From assembly GCF_902859805.1 (NCBI RefSeq), contig NZ_CADIKC010000001.1, positions 1,736,001 to 1,800,000 of the forward strand: a stretch of 64,000 bases of DNA. The letters are read 5' to 3'. The notes below the pieces were generated by a model. The model was not told the origin of the DNA and searched no databases. It was given only the letters and a program-made list of their open reading frames with translations. Numbering within the stretch: position 1 is the stretch's first letter; the number at the start of each line of letters is the position of its first letter. Source of the DNA: Paraburkholderia sediminicola (GTDB lineage Bacteria; Pseudomonadota; Gammaproteobacteria; Burkholderiales; Burkholderiaceae). Shown in pieces: positions 36,289 to 44,705 of this stretch. The translations under genes and the position numbers were made by a program.

Positions 36289-37848
36289 TCATGCATGCTC
36301 TTCAACCTTGAACACTGCAACCGCATTTCGCAGACGTTCGGTCTGCTCATCGAGTGATCCGGCCGCAGCCGCTGCCTGTTCGACCAGCGCGGCATTGCGT
36401 TGCGTCACATCGTCCATCTGGCGGATCGCGAGATTGACTTCGCCGATACCCGAACTCTGTTCTTTCGAAGCCGCCGAGATTTCGTTCATGATCGCCGTCA
36501 CGCGTCGAACAGCGTCGACCACTTCGCTGATCGTGCTGCCGGCTTTGCCTGCCAGTGTCGAGCCTTCGCCGACCTGCGCGACGGACTGATGGATCAACAC
36601 CTTGATTTCTTTGGCCGCCGTCGCGCTGCGCTGCGCGAGATTGCGCACTTCGCCCGCGACGACCGCAAAGCCGCGGCCTTCTTCGCCGGCGCGCGCCGCT
36701 TCCACCGCTGCGTTGAGCGCGAGGATATTGGTCTGGAAAGCAATGCCTTCGATCACGCTGATGATCTCGCCGATCTTGCGCGAACTATCGGTGATGCCGG
36801 CCATTTTCTCTACGACGTCGTTGACGACTTCGCCGCCACGCGCGGCAATGTTCGATGCATCCGCTGCGAGTTCTGACGCGGTCGCTGCGTTGTCGGCGTT
36901 CTGCGTGACGGTCTTGGTGAGCTCGTCCATGCTGGCGGCGGTCTGCTGCAACGAAGCCGCCTGTTCTTCGGTACGGCTCGACAGATCCAGGTTGCCCGCG
37001 GCGATTTCTTTTGAGGCAACCGTGATCGTTTCGGCGGACGTCTTGATCCGCGCGACGGTGGCAGCCAGTTGATTGCGCATCTCGCGCAATGAGAACAACA
37101 GGCTCGACGTGTCGTCGCGACGCAGGTCGATGTGAGTGGCGAGATCGCCGCGCGCAATCTGCATGGCAATTGCCGCCGCCGCGGAAGGCTCTCCGCCGAT
37201 CGAGCGCGATACATTGCGCACCACCCGCGAAGCCACGAACGACACCACCACGCCCAGCAGCACCAGCATGCCGGCCGAGCGCGCGAGCGTCGCGTAGAAC
37301 TGCGCCTGGATGTCATCCATATAGGCGCCGGCGATAAAGTCCCAGTTCCACGGGCCGAAGCGCTTCACATAGCCGATCTTTTCGCTCGGTACCGTCTCGC
37401 CGGGTTTCGGCCACCAGTAGCGCAGATAGCCTGCGCCGCTCGCCGAGCCGCCTGCCTGCGCGATGTCTTGATACAGCGCATTGCCTTTGGCGTCGCGGAA
37501 GCTGCTCATGTCCTTGCCGTTAAGCTTCGGGCTCATCGGATGAGCGACCATCACCGAATCGCTGCGCACGATCGTCACGTAGCCCGATGCGCCGTAACGT
37601 TGCGCGTTGATGCGAGCGATGGCCTGCTGTTTGGCCTCATCGACCGGGAGCTTGCCGGTGTCGGCCTGCTTCGCGTAGTCCGCGACGATCGACACCGCCA
37701 TGTCGGTGACGTCGGCCAGATCCGCGCGGCGTGCGTCCATTTGAGCGTTTCGTGCATCGAACGCATTGACAACGGTCACGATCAGGAGCGCCGCCCAGCA
37801 AAGCAGTATCGGCACCCACAATTTCTGTTTTAGTGTCAGACGGTTCAT
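36289..37848 (-). CDS. Methyl-accepting chemotaxis protein with Cache sensor
   Basis: A transmembrane chemoreceptor of 519 residues. A first membrane helix ([20 protein letters not shown]) is at about 10-30. The periplasmic single-Cache (SMP_2) sensor follows ([20 protein letters not shown] and [19 protein letters not shown]). A second membrane helix lies at about 190-210, then HAMP, then the cytoplasmic signalling hairpin [20 protein letters not shown] near residue 380. No CheR-docking pentapeptide is seen at the C-terminus (VFKVEEHA). The ATG at 37848 was preferred over an upstream TTG. A sigma-28 promoter precedes it. Family members with this sensor often bind small organic acids. Confidence 0.92.
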   Translation of the reverse strand: MNRLTLKQKLWVPILLCWAALLIVTVVNAFDARNAQMDARRADLADVTDMAVSIVADYAKQADTGKLPVDEAKQQAIARINAQRYGASGYVTIVRSDSVMVAHPMSPKLNGKDMSSFRDAKGNALYQDIAQAGGSASGAGYLRYWWPKPGETVPSEKIGYVKRFGPWNWDFIAGAYMDDIQAQFYATLARSAGMLVLLGVVVSFVASRVVRNVSRSIGGEPSAAAAIAMQIARGDLATHIDLRRDDTSSLLFSLREMRNQLAATVARIKTSAETITVASKEIAAGNLDLSSRTEEQAASLQQTAASMDELTKTVTQNADNAATASELAADASNIAARGGEVVNDVVEKMAGITDSSRKIGEIISVIEGIAFQTNILALNAAVEAARAGEEGRGFAVVAGEVRNLAQRSATAAKEIKVLIHQSVAQVGEGSTLAGKAGSTISEVVDAVRRVTAIMNEISAASKEQSSGIGEVNLAIRQMDDVTQRNAALVEQAAAAAGSLDEQTERLRNAVAVFKVEEHA

Positions 37849-37914
37849 TATTGGTTTCGACAATACGTTGAACTCGGAATAGGGACGGGCTGCAATCTGC
37901 GTTGCATAGTCGGC

Positions 37915-37941
37915 ATAACGGCTATTGCTGTGGATTCTTTA
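37915..37941 (-). promoter_or_regulatory. Sigma-28 (FliA) promoter of the chemoreceptor gene
   Basis: On the minus strand TAAAGAAT, 11 bases, GCCGTTAT matches the flagellar consensus TAAAGTTT-N11-GCCGATAA at 6 of 8 and 6 of 8 positions with exact spacing. It lies 67 bases before the ATG. This puts the receptor in the flagellar/chemotaxis regulon. Confidence 0.75.
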
Positions 37942-38004
37942 TTCCGGCGTCCGAAATTGCTGCCTGAAACGTGAATGTTCGGTCTGAGGTGGTCGATGAA
38001 ATGT

Positions 38005-38063
38005 GGAAAACGTCGAGGAAAATCGGGGAAAGTGGAGCCAAACCCGTGGAAAATCACGGGAAA
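38005..38063. repeat. Phased GGAAA(A) repeats
   Basis: GGAAA or GGAAAA begins at 38005, 38017, 38027, 38048 and 38059, that is at intervals of 12, 10, 21 and 11 bases, close to whole turns of the helix. The last two lie in the stem-loop CCCGTG-GAAAAT-CACGGG (38043-38060), which may also end the Crp/Fnr transcript. A phased A-tract array can bend DNA. Confidence 0.5.
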
Positions 38064-38100
38064 CTGTAGCGGGCAGCATGGCGCAGCGCACGCGCTTACC

Positions 38101-38847
38101 CTAAATCTGCTCCTGACCAAACGCTGACAAGCGTTCGAGGTCCAGCACATCGATCTGGTTGTACGAGAGGCGCAAAATCTGCAGCCTTTCGAGGTTTTGC
38201 AGTGCCTGGTTGATCCGTTGCCGCGACACGCCCGCCAGCAGGCCGACTTCTTCCTGTGAAATGGCCAGCGTACGGCCGGTGTCGGGGTAGAGGTCCGGAT
38301 TGAACAGTTGGGCGAGCGACTGGGCGACGCGCGCGTCGACATCCAGCAGACGGCTATTCTGGATCGACGCGATGAATTCGCCCATGCGGTTGTTCAACTG
38401 CCGGATCACAAAGCCGGTAAACGGCAGGCTCGACTCGAGCAGCGCATGGAACGTCTCTGAGGGCACGAACATCACGAGCGAAGGCTGAATGGCGGCCACG
38501 TCGTATTTGCGCAATTCGCGCTTGATCACGCTGCCTTCGCCGAACCAGCCGCCGGGCGGCACGCCGGAGAGCGTGCAACTGCGTCCCGAGGCGTTGTAGA
38601 TGGCGAGTTTGATGAGGCCGGAATGGACGCCGATCCAGTAGTCTGACGGCTCCTGGCGGCGCGCGATCCATGCTCCCCCTTCCAGCCGCTCCGCGTGCGC
38701 GCTGGCAAGGATCATGGCCTGGTGCTCGGTGGCGAGCGCCCTGAACCATGCGCAGGTGCCGAATAGCCGCGGCAGATCGGCGCGCGGAACTCGTTCAGGC
38801 CGGTGCGGGCGGGAGTCTGCGACGGCGGTAAACGGTGCGTCATCCAT
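38101..38847 (-). CDS. Crp/Fnr family transcriptional regulator
   Basis: A 248-residue regulator beginning MDDAPFTAVADS. A cyclic-nucleotide-binding-type beta-barrel covers about residues 40-150 (GVHSGLIKLAIYNASGRSCT and GVPPGGWFGEGSVI). The C-terminal winged helix reads ISQEEVGLLAGVSRQRINQA near residue 195, then LQNLERLQILRLSYNQIDVL. There are no cysteine clusters, so it is not an oxygen-sensing Fnr. It diverges from an acyl-CoA synthetase gene, and the gap holds a perfect dyad, so it probably controls that gene and itself. Confidence 0.88.
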   Translation of the reverse strand: MDDAPFTAVADSRPHRPERVPRADLPRLFGTCAWFRALATEHQAMILASAHAERLEGGAWIARRQEPSDYWIGVHSGLIKLAIYNASGRSCTLSGVPPGGWFGEGSVIKRELRKYDVAAIQPSLVMFVPSETFHALLESSLPFTGFVIRQLNNRMGEFIASIQNSRLLDVDARVAQSLAQLFNPDLYPDTGRTLAISQEEVGLLAGVSRQRINQALQNLERLQILRLSYNQIDVLDLERLSAFGQEQI

Positions 38848-38906
38848 AAGCAGCGAGCGGGGTGCAGGCGAGTGAAGTTGGGTGAATGGAGCCAGAGCGC
38901 GCCACT

Positions 38907-38924
38907 CTGTCATTTGAATGACAG
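38907..38924. promoter_or_regulatory. Palindromic operator between Crp/Fnr regulator and acyl-CoA synthetase
   Basis: CTGTCATTTGAATGACAG is a perfect 8-2-8 inverted repeat, 60 bases from the regulator start and 82 bases from the synthetase start. It does not resemble the E. coli Crp site TGTGA-N6-TCACA in its half-site spacing, but TGTCAT/ATGACA is a plausible Crp/Fnr-type variant. Confidence 0.6.
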
Positions 38925-39005
38925 ACAGTTCACCCTGACAATTGCTAGGCTAGCTCATCAATCAGAAAAATCGACGGCGCGGCCAGCGCCTCAGGAGACA
39001 AAGCG

Positions 39006-40637
39006 ATGACGCACATGTTCGAAGAGGGCCTCCAGCGGCGCGAGGCCAATTATGTTCCGCTGACGCCCATCGATTTCATCTTACGCGCAGCGGAAGTCTA
39101 CGGTGAGCGACTGGCGGTCGTCCATGGGGAGATTCGCCGCAACTGGCGCGAAACCTACGAGCGCGCGCGGCGTCTCGCCAGCGCGTTGCGGCAAGCCGGT
39201 GTAGAGCGCGGAGACACGGTTGCCGCCTTGCTGCCGAATATTCCTCCGATGATAGAAGCGCATTTCGGCGTGCCGATGGCCGGCGCGGTGCTCAATACGC
39301 TGAACACGCGACTCGACGTGTCGTCGCTTCTGTTCATGTTGCGTCATGGCGAGGCGAAGGCGTTGATCGTCGATACGGAGTACAGCGAATTGGCGCACCG
39401 CGCCGCGCTGGAATTCCCGGAGTTGCGCGTGATCAGCGTGGCCGATGCGGTGCCCGCTGACGTCACCAAGTTCATCCGCGCAACCGACTACGAAGCATTC
39501 CTGCAAACCGGCGACCCCGACTTCGCCTGGACTTTGCCCGCCGACGAGTGGGACGCTATCGCGTTGAACTACACCTCGGGCACGACCGGCGATCCTAAAG
39601 GCGTGGTCTACCACCATCGCGGCGCGTATCTGAATGCGCTCAGCAATATCCTCGAATGGGATATGCCCAAGCACGCGGTCTACCTATGGACCTTGCCGCT
39701 CTTTCACTGCAACGGCTGGTGTTTTCCGTGGACGGTTGCTGCGCGTGCCGGCGTCAATGTCTGTCTACGCAAATTCGACGCGAAGACGGTATTCGAGCTG
39801 ATTCGCCGCGAAGGCATCACGCATTATTGCGGCGCGCCGATTGTGCAAAGCGCGCTTGCGAATGCGCCTGCCGAATGGCGTGAGGGCATCACGCATCGCG
39901 TGTCGACGATGGTGGCGGGCGCGGCGCCCGCACCGGCGGTGATCGCGAAGATGAAGGAGATCGGCTTCGATCTGACGCACGTCTACGGACTTACTGAGAC
40001 CTACGGGCCGGCCGCAGTCTGCGCGAAACAGGAAGAATGGGACACGCTCGACGACAACGCGCGCGCCGAAATGAACGCGCGGCAAGGTGTGCGCTATCAC
40101 TTGCAGGCAGCCGTAACGGTGCTCGACCCGGACACGCTCGCGCCCGCGCCTGACGACGGCGAAACGCTCGGCGAGATCATGTTCCGCGGCAATATCTGCA
40201 TGAAGGGGTATCTGAAGAACGAGCGCGCCACGGAAGCGACCTTCCGCGGCGGCTGGTTCCATACGGGTGATTTGGGCGTGCGGATGCCTGACGGTTACAT
40301 CCGTATCCGCGATCGCAGCAAGGACATCATCATTTCGGGCGGCGAGAACATCTCGAGCATCGAGGTCGAAGACACGTTGTATCGTCACCCTGCGGTGTCG
40401 GTTGCCGCCGTGGTGGCGATGGCCGATCCGAAATGGGGCGAGGTACCCTGCGCCTTCGTCGAGCTCAAGGACGGCGCTCAGGTGAGCGCAGAAGAGATCA
40501 TCGCGCACTGCCGGCTGTTTCTTGCGGGATACAAGTTGCCAAAAGCGGTGCGCTTCGGCGAATTGCCGAAGACATCGACGGGAAAAATTCAGAAGTTCGA
40601 ACTGCGCGCGAGGATCAAGGCGGAACAAACCGAATAG
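39006..40637 (+). CDS. Acyl-CoA synthetase (AMP-forming)
   Basis: Activates a carboxylic acid, probably a medium- or long-chain fatty acid, to its CoA thioester at the cost of ATP. The adenylate-forming motifs are NYTSGTTGDPKGVVYHHRG near residue 187, GLTETYGPA near residue 325, the hinge GWFHTGDLGVRMPDGYIRIR with DRSKDIIISGGENISS near residue 432, and the catalytic lysine in KTSTGKIQKFE near residue 525. Length is 543 residues. AGGAGA precedes the ATG. It closely resembles AlkK-type synthetases; the chain length cannot be read from the sequence. Confidence 0.9.
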   Translation: MTHMFEEGLQRREANYVPLTPIDFILRAAEVYGERLAVVHGEIRRNWRETYERARRLASALRQAGVERGDTVAALLPNIPPMIEAHFGVPMAGAVLNTLNTRLDVSSLLFMLRHGEAKALIVDTEYSELAHRAALEFPELRVISVADAVPADVTKFIRATDYEAFLQTGDPDFAWTLPADEWDAIALNYTSGTTGDPKGVVYHHRGAYLNALSNILEWDMPKHAVYLWTLPLFHCNGWCFPWTVAARAGVNVCLRKFDAKTVFELIRREGITHYCGAPIVQSALANAPAEWREGITHRVSTMVAGAAPAPAVIAKMKEIGFDLTHVYGLTETYGPAAVCAKQEEWDTLDDNARAEMNARQGVRYHLQAAVTVLDPDTLAPAPDDGETLGEIMFRGNICMKGYLKNERATEATFRGGWFHTGDLGVRMPDGYIRIRDRSKDIIISGGENISSIEVEDTLYRHPAVSVAAVVAMADPKWGEVPCAFVELKDGAQVSAEEIIAHCRLFLAGYKLPKAVRFGELPKTSTGKIQKFELRARIKAEQTE

Positions 40638-40732
40638 ACCACGCGCGATGGTCTAGCGCGCCGAATGGCGCGCCATGTCGTGTTGAACGATGCAAGCGCG
40701 GGGCTCCCGCGCGCATCAGGGGTGACTCGCGC

Positions 40733-40957
40733 TTAACCGCGCGTGTCGACCCAGCGTCGTGCCCAGCGTGCCGAGTGCTGCAGTGCCTGTTCTTCGTTCG
40801 GGAAGTAGTCGAGCGAATAGAACTGGTAGCGCCCTTCGGTACGCGCGCTGTCAGCGCGCTCGAGCAACAGGTTGGACGAAAAACTACCGTCGGGCAAACG
40901 ATGCGCCGAGGGTTTGACGGCATAGCCGTTGTAATGATGTATATGTTTGTTTTGCAT
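40733..40957 (-). CDS. Small conserved protein, possibly DUF6566
   Basis: A 74-residue soluble protein starting MQNKHIHHYNGYAVKPSAHR. It contains the segments SSNLLLERADSARTEGRYQF and DYFPNEEQALQHSARWARRW. It resembles small Burkholderia proteins I recall as DUF6566, but that is memory, not a search. The AT-rich sequence before its start gives no clear ribosome binding site. It is convergent with the acyl-CoA synthetase gene. No function can be offered. Confidence 0.6.
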   Translation of the reverse strand: MQNKHIHHYNGYAVKPSAHRLPDGSFSSNLLLERADSARTEGRYQFYSLDYFPNEEQALQHSARWARRWVDTRG

Positions 40958-41242
40958 TTTATATTTTAATAATGTTCGAGTGCGCGCCTGCCGTGCGAGC
41001 CGTTATACGGGTCACGCGGACGAGCCGATTCAAGCCATTGCGAGCCGAATCCAAACGCAGTCGGAAAGCTAAAAAGGGCGTTAAAGCCAGAGGGGAGAAT
41101 GAGGTGCAACGAGGCGTTTGGCGCTTAGGCTAGCTGAACAATATATGCAGCTAAAAGCGATCGCGCCAACTGTGGGAGACAAAGCTCCGCGAGGATGTCG
41201 CTGCAGCCCGATGTCCGTTGCCGGACACCGAGCCCTTCAAAC

Positions 41243-41446
41243 TTACATCGGCTTGATGTTAGCCGCTTGCAGACCCTTCGGGCCTTGCTTCGTTTCGAAG
41301 CTCACCTTCTGATTTTCAGCCAGCGTCTTGAAGCCGTCGCCGGTGATTTCGGAGAAGTGCGCGAACAGGTCGTCACCGCCCTTGTCCGGGGTGATGAAGC
41401 CAAAGCCTTTGCTGTCGTTGAACCACTTAACGGTACCGGTATCCAT
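41243..41446 (-). CDS. cspA: Cold-shock protein, CspA family
   Basis: A 67-residue single-domain nucleic-acid chaperone. The RNA-binding motif 1 is KGFGFITPD and motif 2 is [10 protein letters not shown], with [10 protein letters not shown] giving the aromatic face. It ends with the usual [15 protein letters not shown] precedes the ATG. About 290 gene-free bases lie upstream, enough for the long leader typical of cold-shock mRNAs, though I could not identify a cold box. Confidence 0.96.
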   Translation of the reverse strand: MDTGTVKWFNDSKGFGFITPDKGGDDLFAHFSEITGDGFKTLAENQKVSFETKQGPKGLQAANIKPM

Positions 41447-41739
41447 GAAGAATCCTTGAGTAAAAAATAGAAAAATTTGCTCGGTTGAGGAGCGCTTGAA
41501 GGGTCAAGGAGGGAGAGGACAACGAATACCGCTGAGGAGCGAGACATTGATGAACAGCAATCGAACTTCTTGAACTTCGGGTGCCACAGTAACCGCCGGG
41601 CATGCCAGCGTCAACACTTATCTTGTAACTGTTTTGTCATGGGCCGTGCTTGTGCATGCTCGGCGCGCGCCGATGCGGCCCTCGTTGCTGGTTTGCCGCG
41701 TAGCGAGACACGACAAGCCACTCGAGTGGATTTTCTGTT

Positions 41740-42375
41740 TCAGATGCCCACTTTATGCGCGGTCAGGATCAGACGTAATCCCAGCGCGGCAACGGCGCTT
41801 GCGGCGACGCGATCGATCCAGGCCTTCCACTGCAAATAGACTTCACGCGGACGTTTGCTCGAGAAGCACAGCGCGACCACCGTGTACCAGCCGGCTTCAA
41901 TGGCGAAGATCGCAGGGGGCAACGCAAAGTAGCACCACAGCGGCGGATGCTGCGGAAGCAGGGCCGCGAAGATACTGCCGTAGTAGACCGCTGTTTTCGG
42001 ATTGCTGAGTTGTGTGCTCAAACCGATCCAGAACGATTTGCGCACGTTGGTAGCGGCGGCTTGCGCAGCATCGAACGCGAGCGGTTTGGCCGCGCCGCGC
42101 CAGATCTTCGACGCAAGGTAAATCAGATAAAGACCGCCGGCCACTTTCAAGCCGACGTACAGCCATTCCACTGTCGCCAGCAAGGTGTACAGGCCGAGCA
42201 AAGCAATACCGCTAAAGAACACGCCGCCGATGCCCATGCCGGCCGCTGTCGCGAGGCCGTCGCCGCGCGAGAGTCCGATTGCATTGCGTGCAACGATAAC
42301 GAAGCTCGGTCCCGGGCTCATGGCGCCGAGCAGCAGGGCGGCGAGGATTGTGACGATGGCGGTCGAAGCGGGCAT
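41740..42375 (-). CDS. LysE family amino-acid exporter
   Basis: A 211-residue inner-membrane exporter of the LysE/RhtB type. The N-terminus reads AIVTILAALLLGAMSPGPSF, with the conserved SPGPSFVIVARNAIG that marks the family. About six hydrophobic segments follow (for example FFSGIALLGLYTLLATVEWL), and TQLSNPKTAVYYGSIFAALL near residue 130 is the second conserved region. AGGAG precedes the ATG at 42375. The substrate is not determined. No LysR or Lrp regulator is adjacent, but GAACC direct repeats lie upstream. Confidence 0.9.
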   Translation of the reverse strand: MPASTAIVTILAALLLGAMSPGPSFVIVARNAIGLSRGDGLATAAGMGIGGVFFSGIALLGLYTLLATVEWLYVGLKVAGGLYLIYLASKIWRGAAKPLAFDAAQAAATNVRKSFWIGLSTQLSNPKTAVYYGSIFAALLPQHPPLWCYFALPPAIFAIEAGWYTVVALCFSSKRPREVYLQWKAWIDRVAASAVAALGLRLILTAHKVGI

Positions 42376-42460
42376 TTTTGTGTGTCTCCTACAGGCGTCG
42401 ATGCGGGTCAGTGAAACATAGCATGGGAGGGCGAGGTTTTGTTCCCGGTCAGCGCCAATA

Positions 42461-42476
42461 GAACCTTTAAAGAACC
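42461..42476. promoter_or_regulatory. GAACC direct repeats upstream of the LysE gene
   Basis: GAACC at 42461 and again at 42472, one helical turn apart and separated by TTTAAA, about 90 bases before the LysE start. Direct repeats at 11-base spacing are typical of MocR/GntR-type regulators. The binding protein is not in the window as far as I can see. Confidence 0.35.
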
Positions 42477-42766
42477 AATAAGAATTGAAAAAGCCGCTAA
42501 AGAACACCAACCGAATGGCAAGAAAGCCCGCCATCGCACGCAGACAATCAGTTGCTGCAAGCAGCGGAAATTGGATGCTAGAATGCCCTCCCATACGCTA
42601 AAGCAGCCTTGGAACACCAAGGCCGATCGGGCGCGATTCGAGCCGTTTGCCGACGAATTCCCCTAAATCCACGATTTATTGGGCATGACCCCTGATGCGA
42701 GTTATCACGCATTGGGAGAGGCATCGCAAGTTCGATTTGCACTCACCTCATCTGATTTACGCATAG

Positions 42767-42799
42767 GCTTCGCGTTGTTTTGCGAAGCTTTTTGTTTTT
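42767..42799 (+). terminator. Intrinsic terminator upstream of the H-NS-like gene
   Basis: GCTTCGC (42767-42773) pairs with GCGAAGC (42782-42788), followed by TTTTTTGTTTTT. No protein-coding gene on the plus strand ends before it, so it must end an RNA gene or a leader. Confidence 0.8.
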
Positions 42800-42836
42800 C
42801 AAACGCGCGCACTATCAGCCGCGAAACCGGTACCTT

Positions 42837-43100
42837 ATGAAAGAGCGAGAAGAACAACGGCTGTTCGACCTCGACGGGAATGCGCGTGAGCGCCTGGTCG
42901 TGTGGATCCGCCGACGCATGGACGAATACGGCATTACGATCGAAGCGCTTGCTGATGCAATCGAAGCCGACAAAGCCGCAGTCCGGGCCGTGATGTATCG
43001 CGACGCCTACGGAAATACGTGGGACGGTCACGGCGAAAAGCCGGATTGGCTTGCGCGTGCAATCTACGCTGGACAGAACATCGACCATTTCCGCTGTTGA
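42837..43100 (+). CDS. Short H-NS-family DNA-binding protein
   Basis: An 87-residue protein whose C-terminal half contains VMYRDAYGNTWDGHGEKPDW, recognisable as the H-NS DNA-binding motif (family form YRDP.TG.TWSGRGR.P.W). The arginines of the usual RGR minor-groove hook are replaced by GHGEK, so binding may be weakened or changed. The N-terminal half (NARERLVVWIRRRMDEYGIT, then IEALADAIEADKA) is a short charged helical segment, much smaller than the usual oligomerisation domain. The ATG at 42837 was chosen; its ribosome binding site is weak. It may be a modifier of full-length H-NS. Confidence 0.7.
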   Translation: MKEREEQRLFDLDGNARERLVVWIRRRMDEYGITIEALADAIEADKAAVRAVMYRDAYGNTWDGHGEKPDWLARAIYAGQNIDHFRC

Positions 43101-43186
43101 GCGGGGCCTCAGTTTCTTTTGCCAATCGTTTTCCTGCGCGGCTGGGCGGCTGCGCGATGCCGCGCCGTGCCCACTGATTCGGCATC

Positions 43187-43214
43187 CAAAAAAAAGCCCG
43201 CGCGGGGCGGGCTT
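43187..43214 (-). terminator. Terminator of pcaHG
   Basis: AAGCCCGC (43194-43201) pairs with GCGGGCTT (43207-43214). The poly-A before it on the plus strand becomes a U-run on the minus strand, about 87 bases after the pcaG stop. Confidence 0.9.
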
Positions 43215-43300
43215 AACCTACTCGGAGTTTCGCGATCCAGTCGCAAGACGGATCATGTTCAGTGTATGTGAAAGCTTTATGAAAGTATAGGAAATCCGCG

Positions 43301-43888
43301 TTACAGATCGAAAAACACGGTTTCCTTGTCGCCCTGCATATAGATATCGAATCGGTACACATTGGCCATGTCTGGCTCGCGGCGCGCGATCAGCGTGCCA
43401 CGCCGGTCTGCCGGAACCGCTGCCAGCACGGCATCCCGTTCGTTAGCCTCGGCTTCGTCCTCGAAATAGATGCGCGTGAAGGTGTGCAGCAGCATGCCGC
43501 GCATCGTCACAATCACATTTAGATGCGGCGCTTCGTCCGGATTTGCGCGGCCGGGTTTCACCGTTTCGACGACAAAGCGTTGGAGCGGATCGGTGCCCGT
43601 ACCGACGCGGGCGAAGCCGCGAAAACCGGTCTTCAGGATTTCCTCGCGTGATTCCGGGTAGTGGCCTTGCGCGTCTACCTGCGACACTTCCAGCATCGCA
43701 TCGCCGATCACCTTGCCGTCGCCGTCGAACACCTGGCCGACGATCGTGATGTGGTCGCCGGCCGCTTCGCGGTCGGCCAGAACCGGCGTAAACAGGCTCT
43801 TGAAGGCGAAGTCGTATTGCTGCGGGCACAGACCGTAGGCGAAGTACGGTCCAACCGTTTGCGAAGGCGTTTGCTTGAGGGTCGTCAT
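43301..43888 (-). CDS. pcaG: Protocatechuate 3,4-dioxygenase alpha subunit
   Basis: Structural alpha subunit of the intradiol ring-cleaving enzyme that opens protocatechuate to 3-carboxy-cis,cis-muconate. The 195-residue protein starts TTLKQTPSQTVGPYFAYGLC, the typical alpha-subunit start. It has the dioxygenase beta-sandwich (GQVFDGDGKVIGDAMLEVSQ) and ends with FDIYMQGDKETVFFDL. It begins 3 bases after the pcaH stop, so both are one transcript. The alpha subunit lacks the iron-binding tyrosine/histidine set, as expected. Confidence 0.95.
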   Translation of the reverse strand: MTTLKQTPSQTVGPYFAYGLCPQQYDFAFKSLFTPVLADREAAGDHITIVGQVFDGDGKVIGDAMLEVSQVDAQGHYPESREEILKTGFRGFARVGTGTDPLQRFVVETVKPGRANPDEAPHLNVIVTMRGMLLHTFTRIYFEDEAEANERDAVLAAVPADRRGTLIARREPDMANVYRFDIYMQGDKETVFFDL

Positions 43889-43891
43889 GGC

Positions 43892-44596
43892 TTAGCGCTC
43901 CATCGGGGTTTCGTTGCGGCCGCGCAGCACGATGTCGAAGTCGTAGCCGAGCGCATAGGCCTCTTGCGTCGTATCGAGCGAGAAACCTGCAATCAGGCGC
44001 TCGCGTGCGTGTTCGGGCGTGCCCTGGAAAATCGGGTCGAAGGCCAGCAGCGGGTCGCCCGGGAAATACATCTGCGTGACGAGGCGCGAGCCGAAATGCT
44101 CGCCGAACAGCGAGAAGTGAATATGATTCGGACGCCACGCGTTCGGATGATTGCCCCAGGGGTAGGCGCCCGGTTTGATCGTCAGAAAGCGATAGCGGCC
44201 TTCGTTGTCTGTAATGCAGCGGCCTGCGCCTAGGAAGTTCGGGTCGAGCGGCGCGTCGTGCTGATCGTTCTTGTGCACATAGCGGCCGGCAGCATTGGCT
44301 TGCCAGATTTCAACCAGCGTATTGCGCACCGGGCGGCCCCCTTCGTCGAGCACACGGCCCGTCACGATGATGCGCTCGCCGAGCGGCTCGCCGTTGCGCA
44401 CCGCATTGCGCGTCAGATCGTGATCGAGCGCGCCGAGGTCTTCCGTGCCATAGACCGGAACGCGCTGGTCGCGCAGTTTTTCCTTCAACGGAATCAGCGG
44501 CCGCGTCGGGCCGCGTTTGACTGAAGAACCGTAGCCGGGATAGACGTAGGCAGGGTGGGACGCGAAGTCGCGCGCGGTGAGAAAGGAATCGTCCAT
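43892..44596 (-). CDS. pcaH: Protocatechuate 3,4-dioxygenase beta subunit
   Basis: Catalytic, iron-binding subunit of the same enzyme, 234 residues. The Fe(III) ligands are visible as Tyr in AAGRYVHKNDQ, Tyr in KPGAYPWGN, and the two histidines of RPNHIHFSLFG. The N-terminus DFASHPAYVYPGYGSSVKRG is typical of PcaH. GAAGGAGA precedes the ATG. It diverges from pcaQ with a dyad between them. The later pathway genes (pcaB, pcaC, pcaD) are not in the window. Confidence 0.96.
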   Translation of the reverse strand: MDDSFLTARDFASHPAYVYPGYGSSVKRGPTRPLIPLKEKLRDQRVPVYGTEDLGALDHDLTRNAVRNGEPLGERIIVTGRVLDEGGRPVRNTLVEIWQANAAGRYVHKNDQHDAPLDPNFLGAGRCITDNEGRYRFLTIKPGAYPWGNHPNAWRPNHIHFSLFGEHFGSRLVTQMYFPGDPLLAFDPIFQGTPEHARERLIAGFSLDTTQEAYALGYDFDIVLRGRNETPMER

Positions 44597-44647
44597 CAGT
44601 GTCTCCTTCGAGAATTGTGGGATACGGCTTTATGGAGCGACTTTATC

Positions 44648-44705
44648 TAACCTGAGAGGTTATGCAAAATGACGTTTTCGCCCATTTCGTATAACCTGCC
44701 GTTAT
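44648..44705. promoter_or_regulatory. Two PcaQ-like operators between pcaH and pcaQ
   Basis: TAACCTGAGAGGTTA (44648-44662) is a perfect 6-3-6 dyad with ATAACC/GGTTA-type half-sites, about 50 bases before pcaH. ATAACCTGCCGTTAT (44691-44705) is a 5-5-5 dyad that overlaps the pcaQ start codon. ATAACC and GGTTAA half-sites are what I recall for PcaQ in rhizobia. The second site would give autorepression. Confidence 0.65.

Larger units (their letters stand above)
42376..42836. other. LysE to H-NS-like intergenic region, possible small RNA
   Basis: About 460 bases without a supported gene. TAGAAT (42579-42584) could be a -10 box on the plus strand. Downstream come the hairpin GCCTTGG-AACA-CCAAGGC (42606-42623) and, at 42767-42799, a strong intrinsic terminator that ends 38 bases before the H-NS-like start. 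A transcript of about 210 bases ending there would be a free small RNA or an attenuated leader. Confidence 0.4.

Noticed and set aside
35526..36290. A complete insertion sequence around the DUF4096 gene.
   Set aside because: No terminal inverted repeats, target duplication or DDE domain could be found by eye.
37849..37863. A TTG start five codons upstream for the chemoreceptor.
   Set aside because: The ATG at 37848 gives the standard receptor N-terminus; the extension adds nothing recognisable.
40656..40673. GCGCGCC-GAAT-GGCGCGC hairpin after the acyl-CoA synthetase gene as a terminator.
   Set aside because: The stem is good but no U-run follows on either strand, so it was not listed as an intrinsic terminator.
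42439..42666. A 75-codon plus-strand frame upstream of the H-NS-like gene.
   Set aside because: Composition is unlike neighbouring genes, no ribosome binding site is seen and it runs through the GAACC repeats and the hairpin at 42606.
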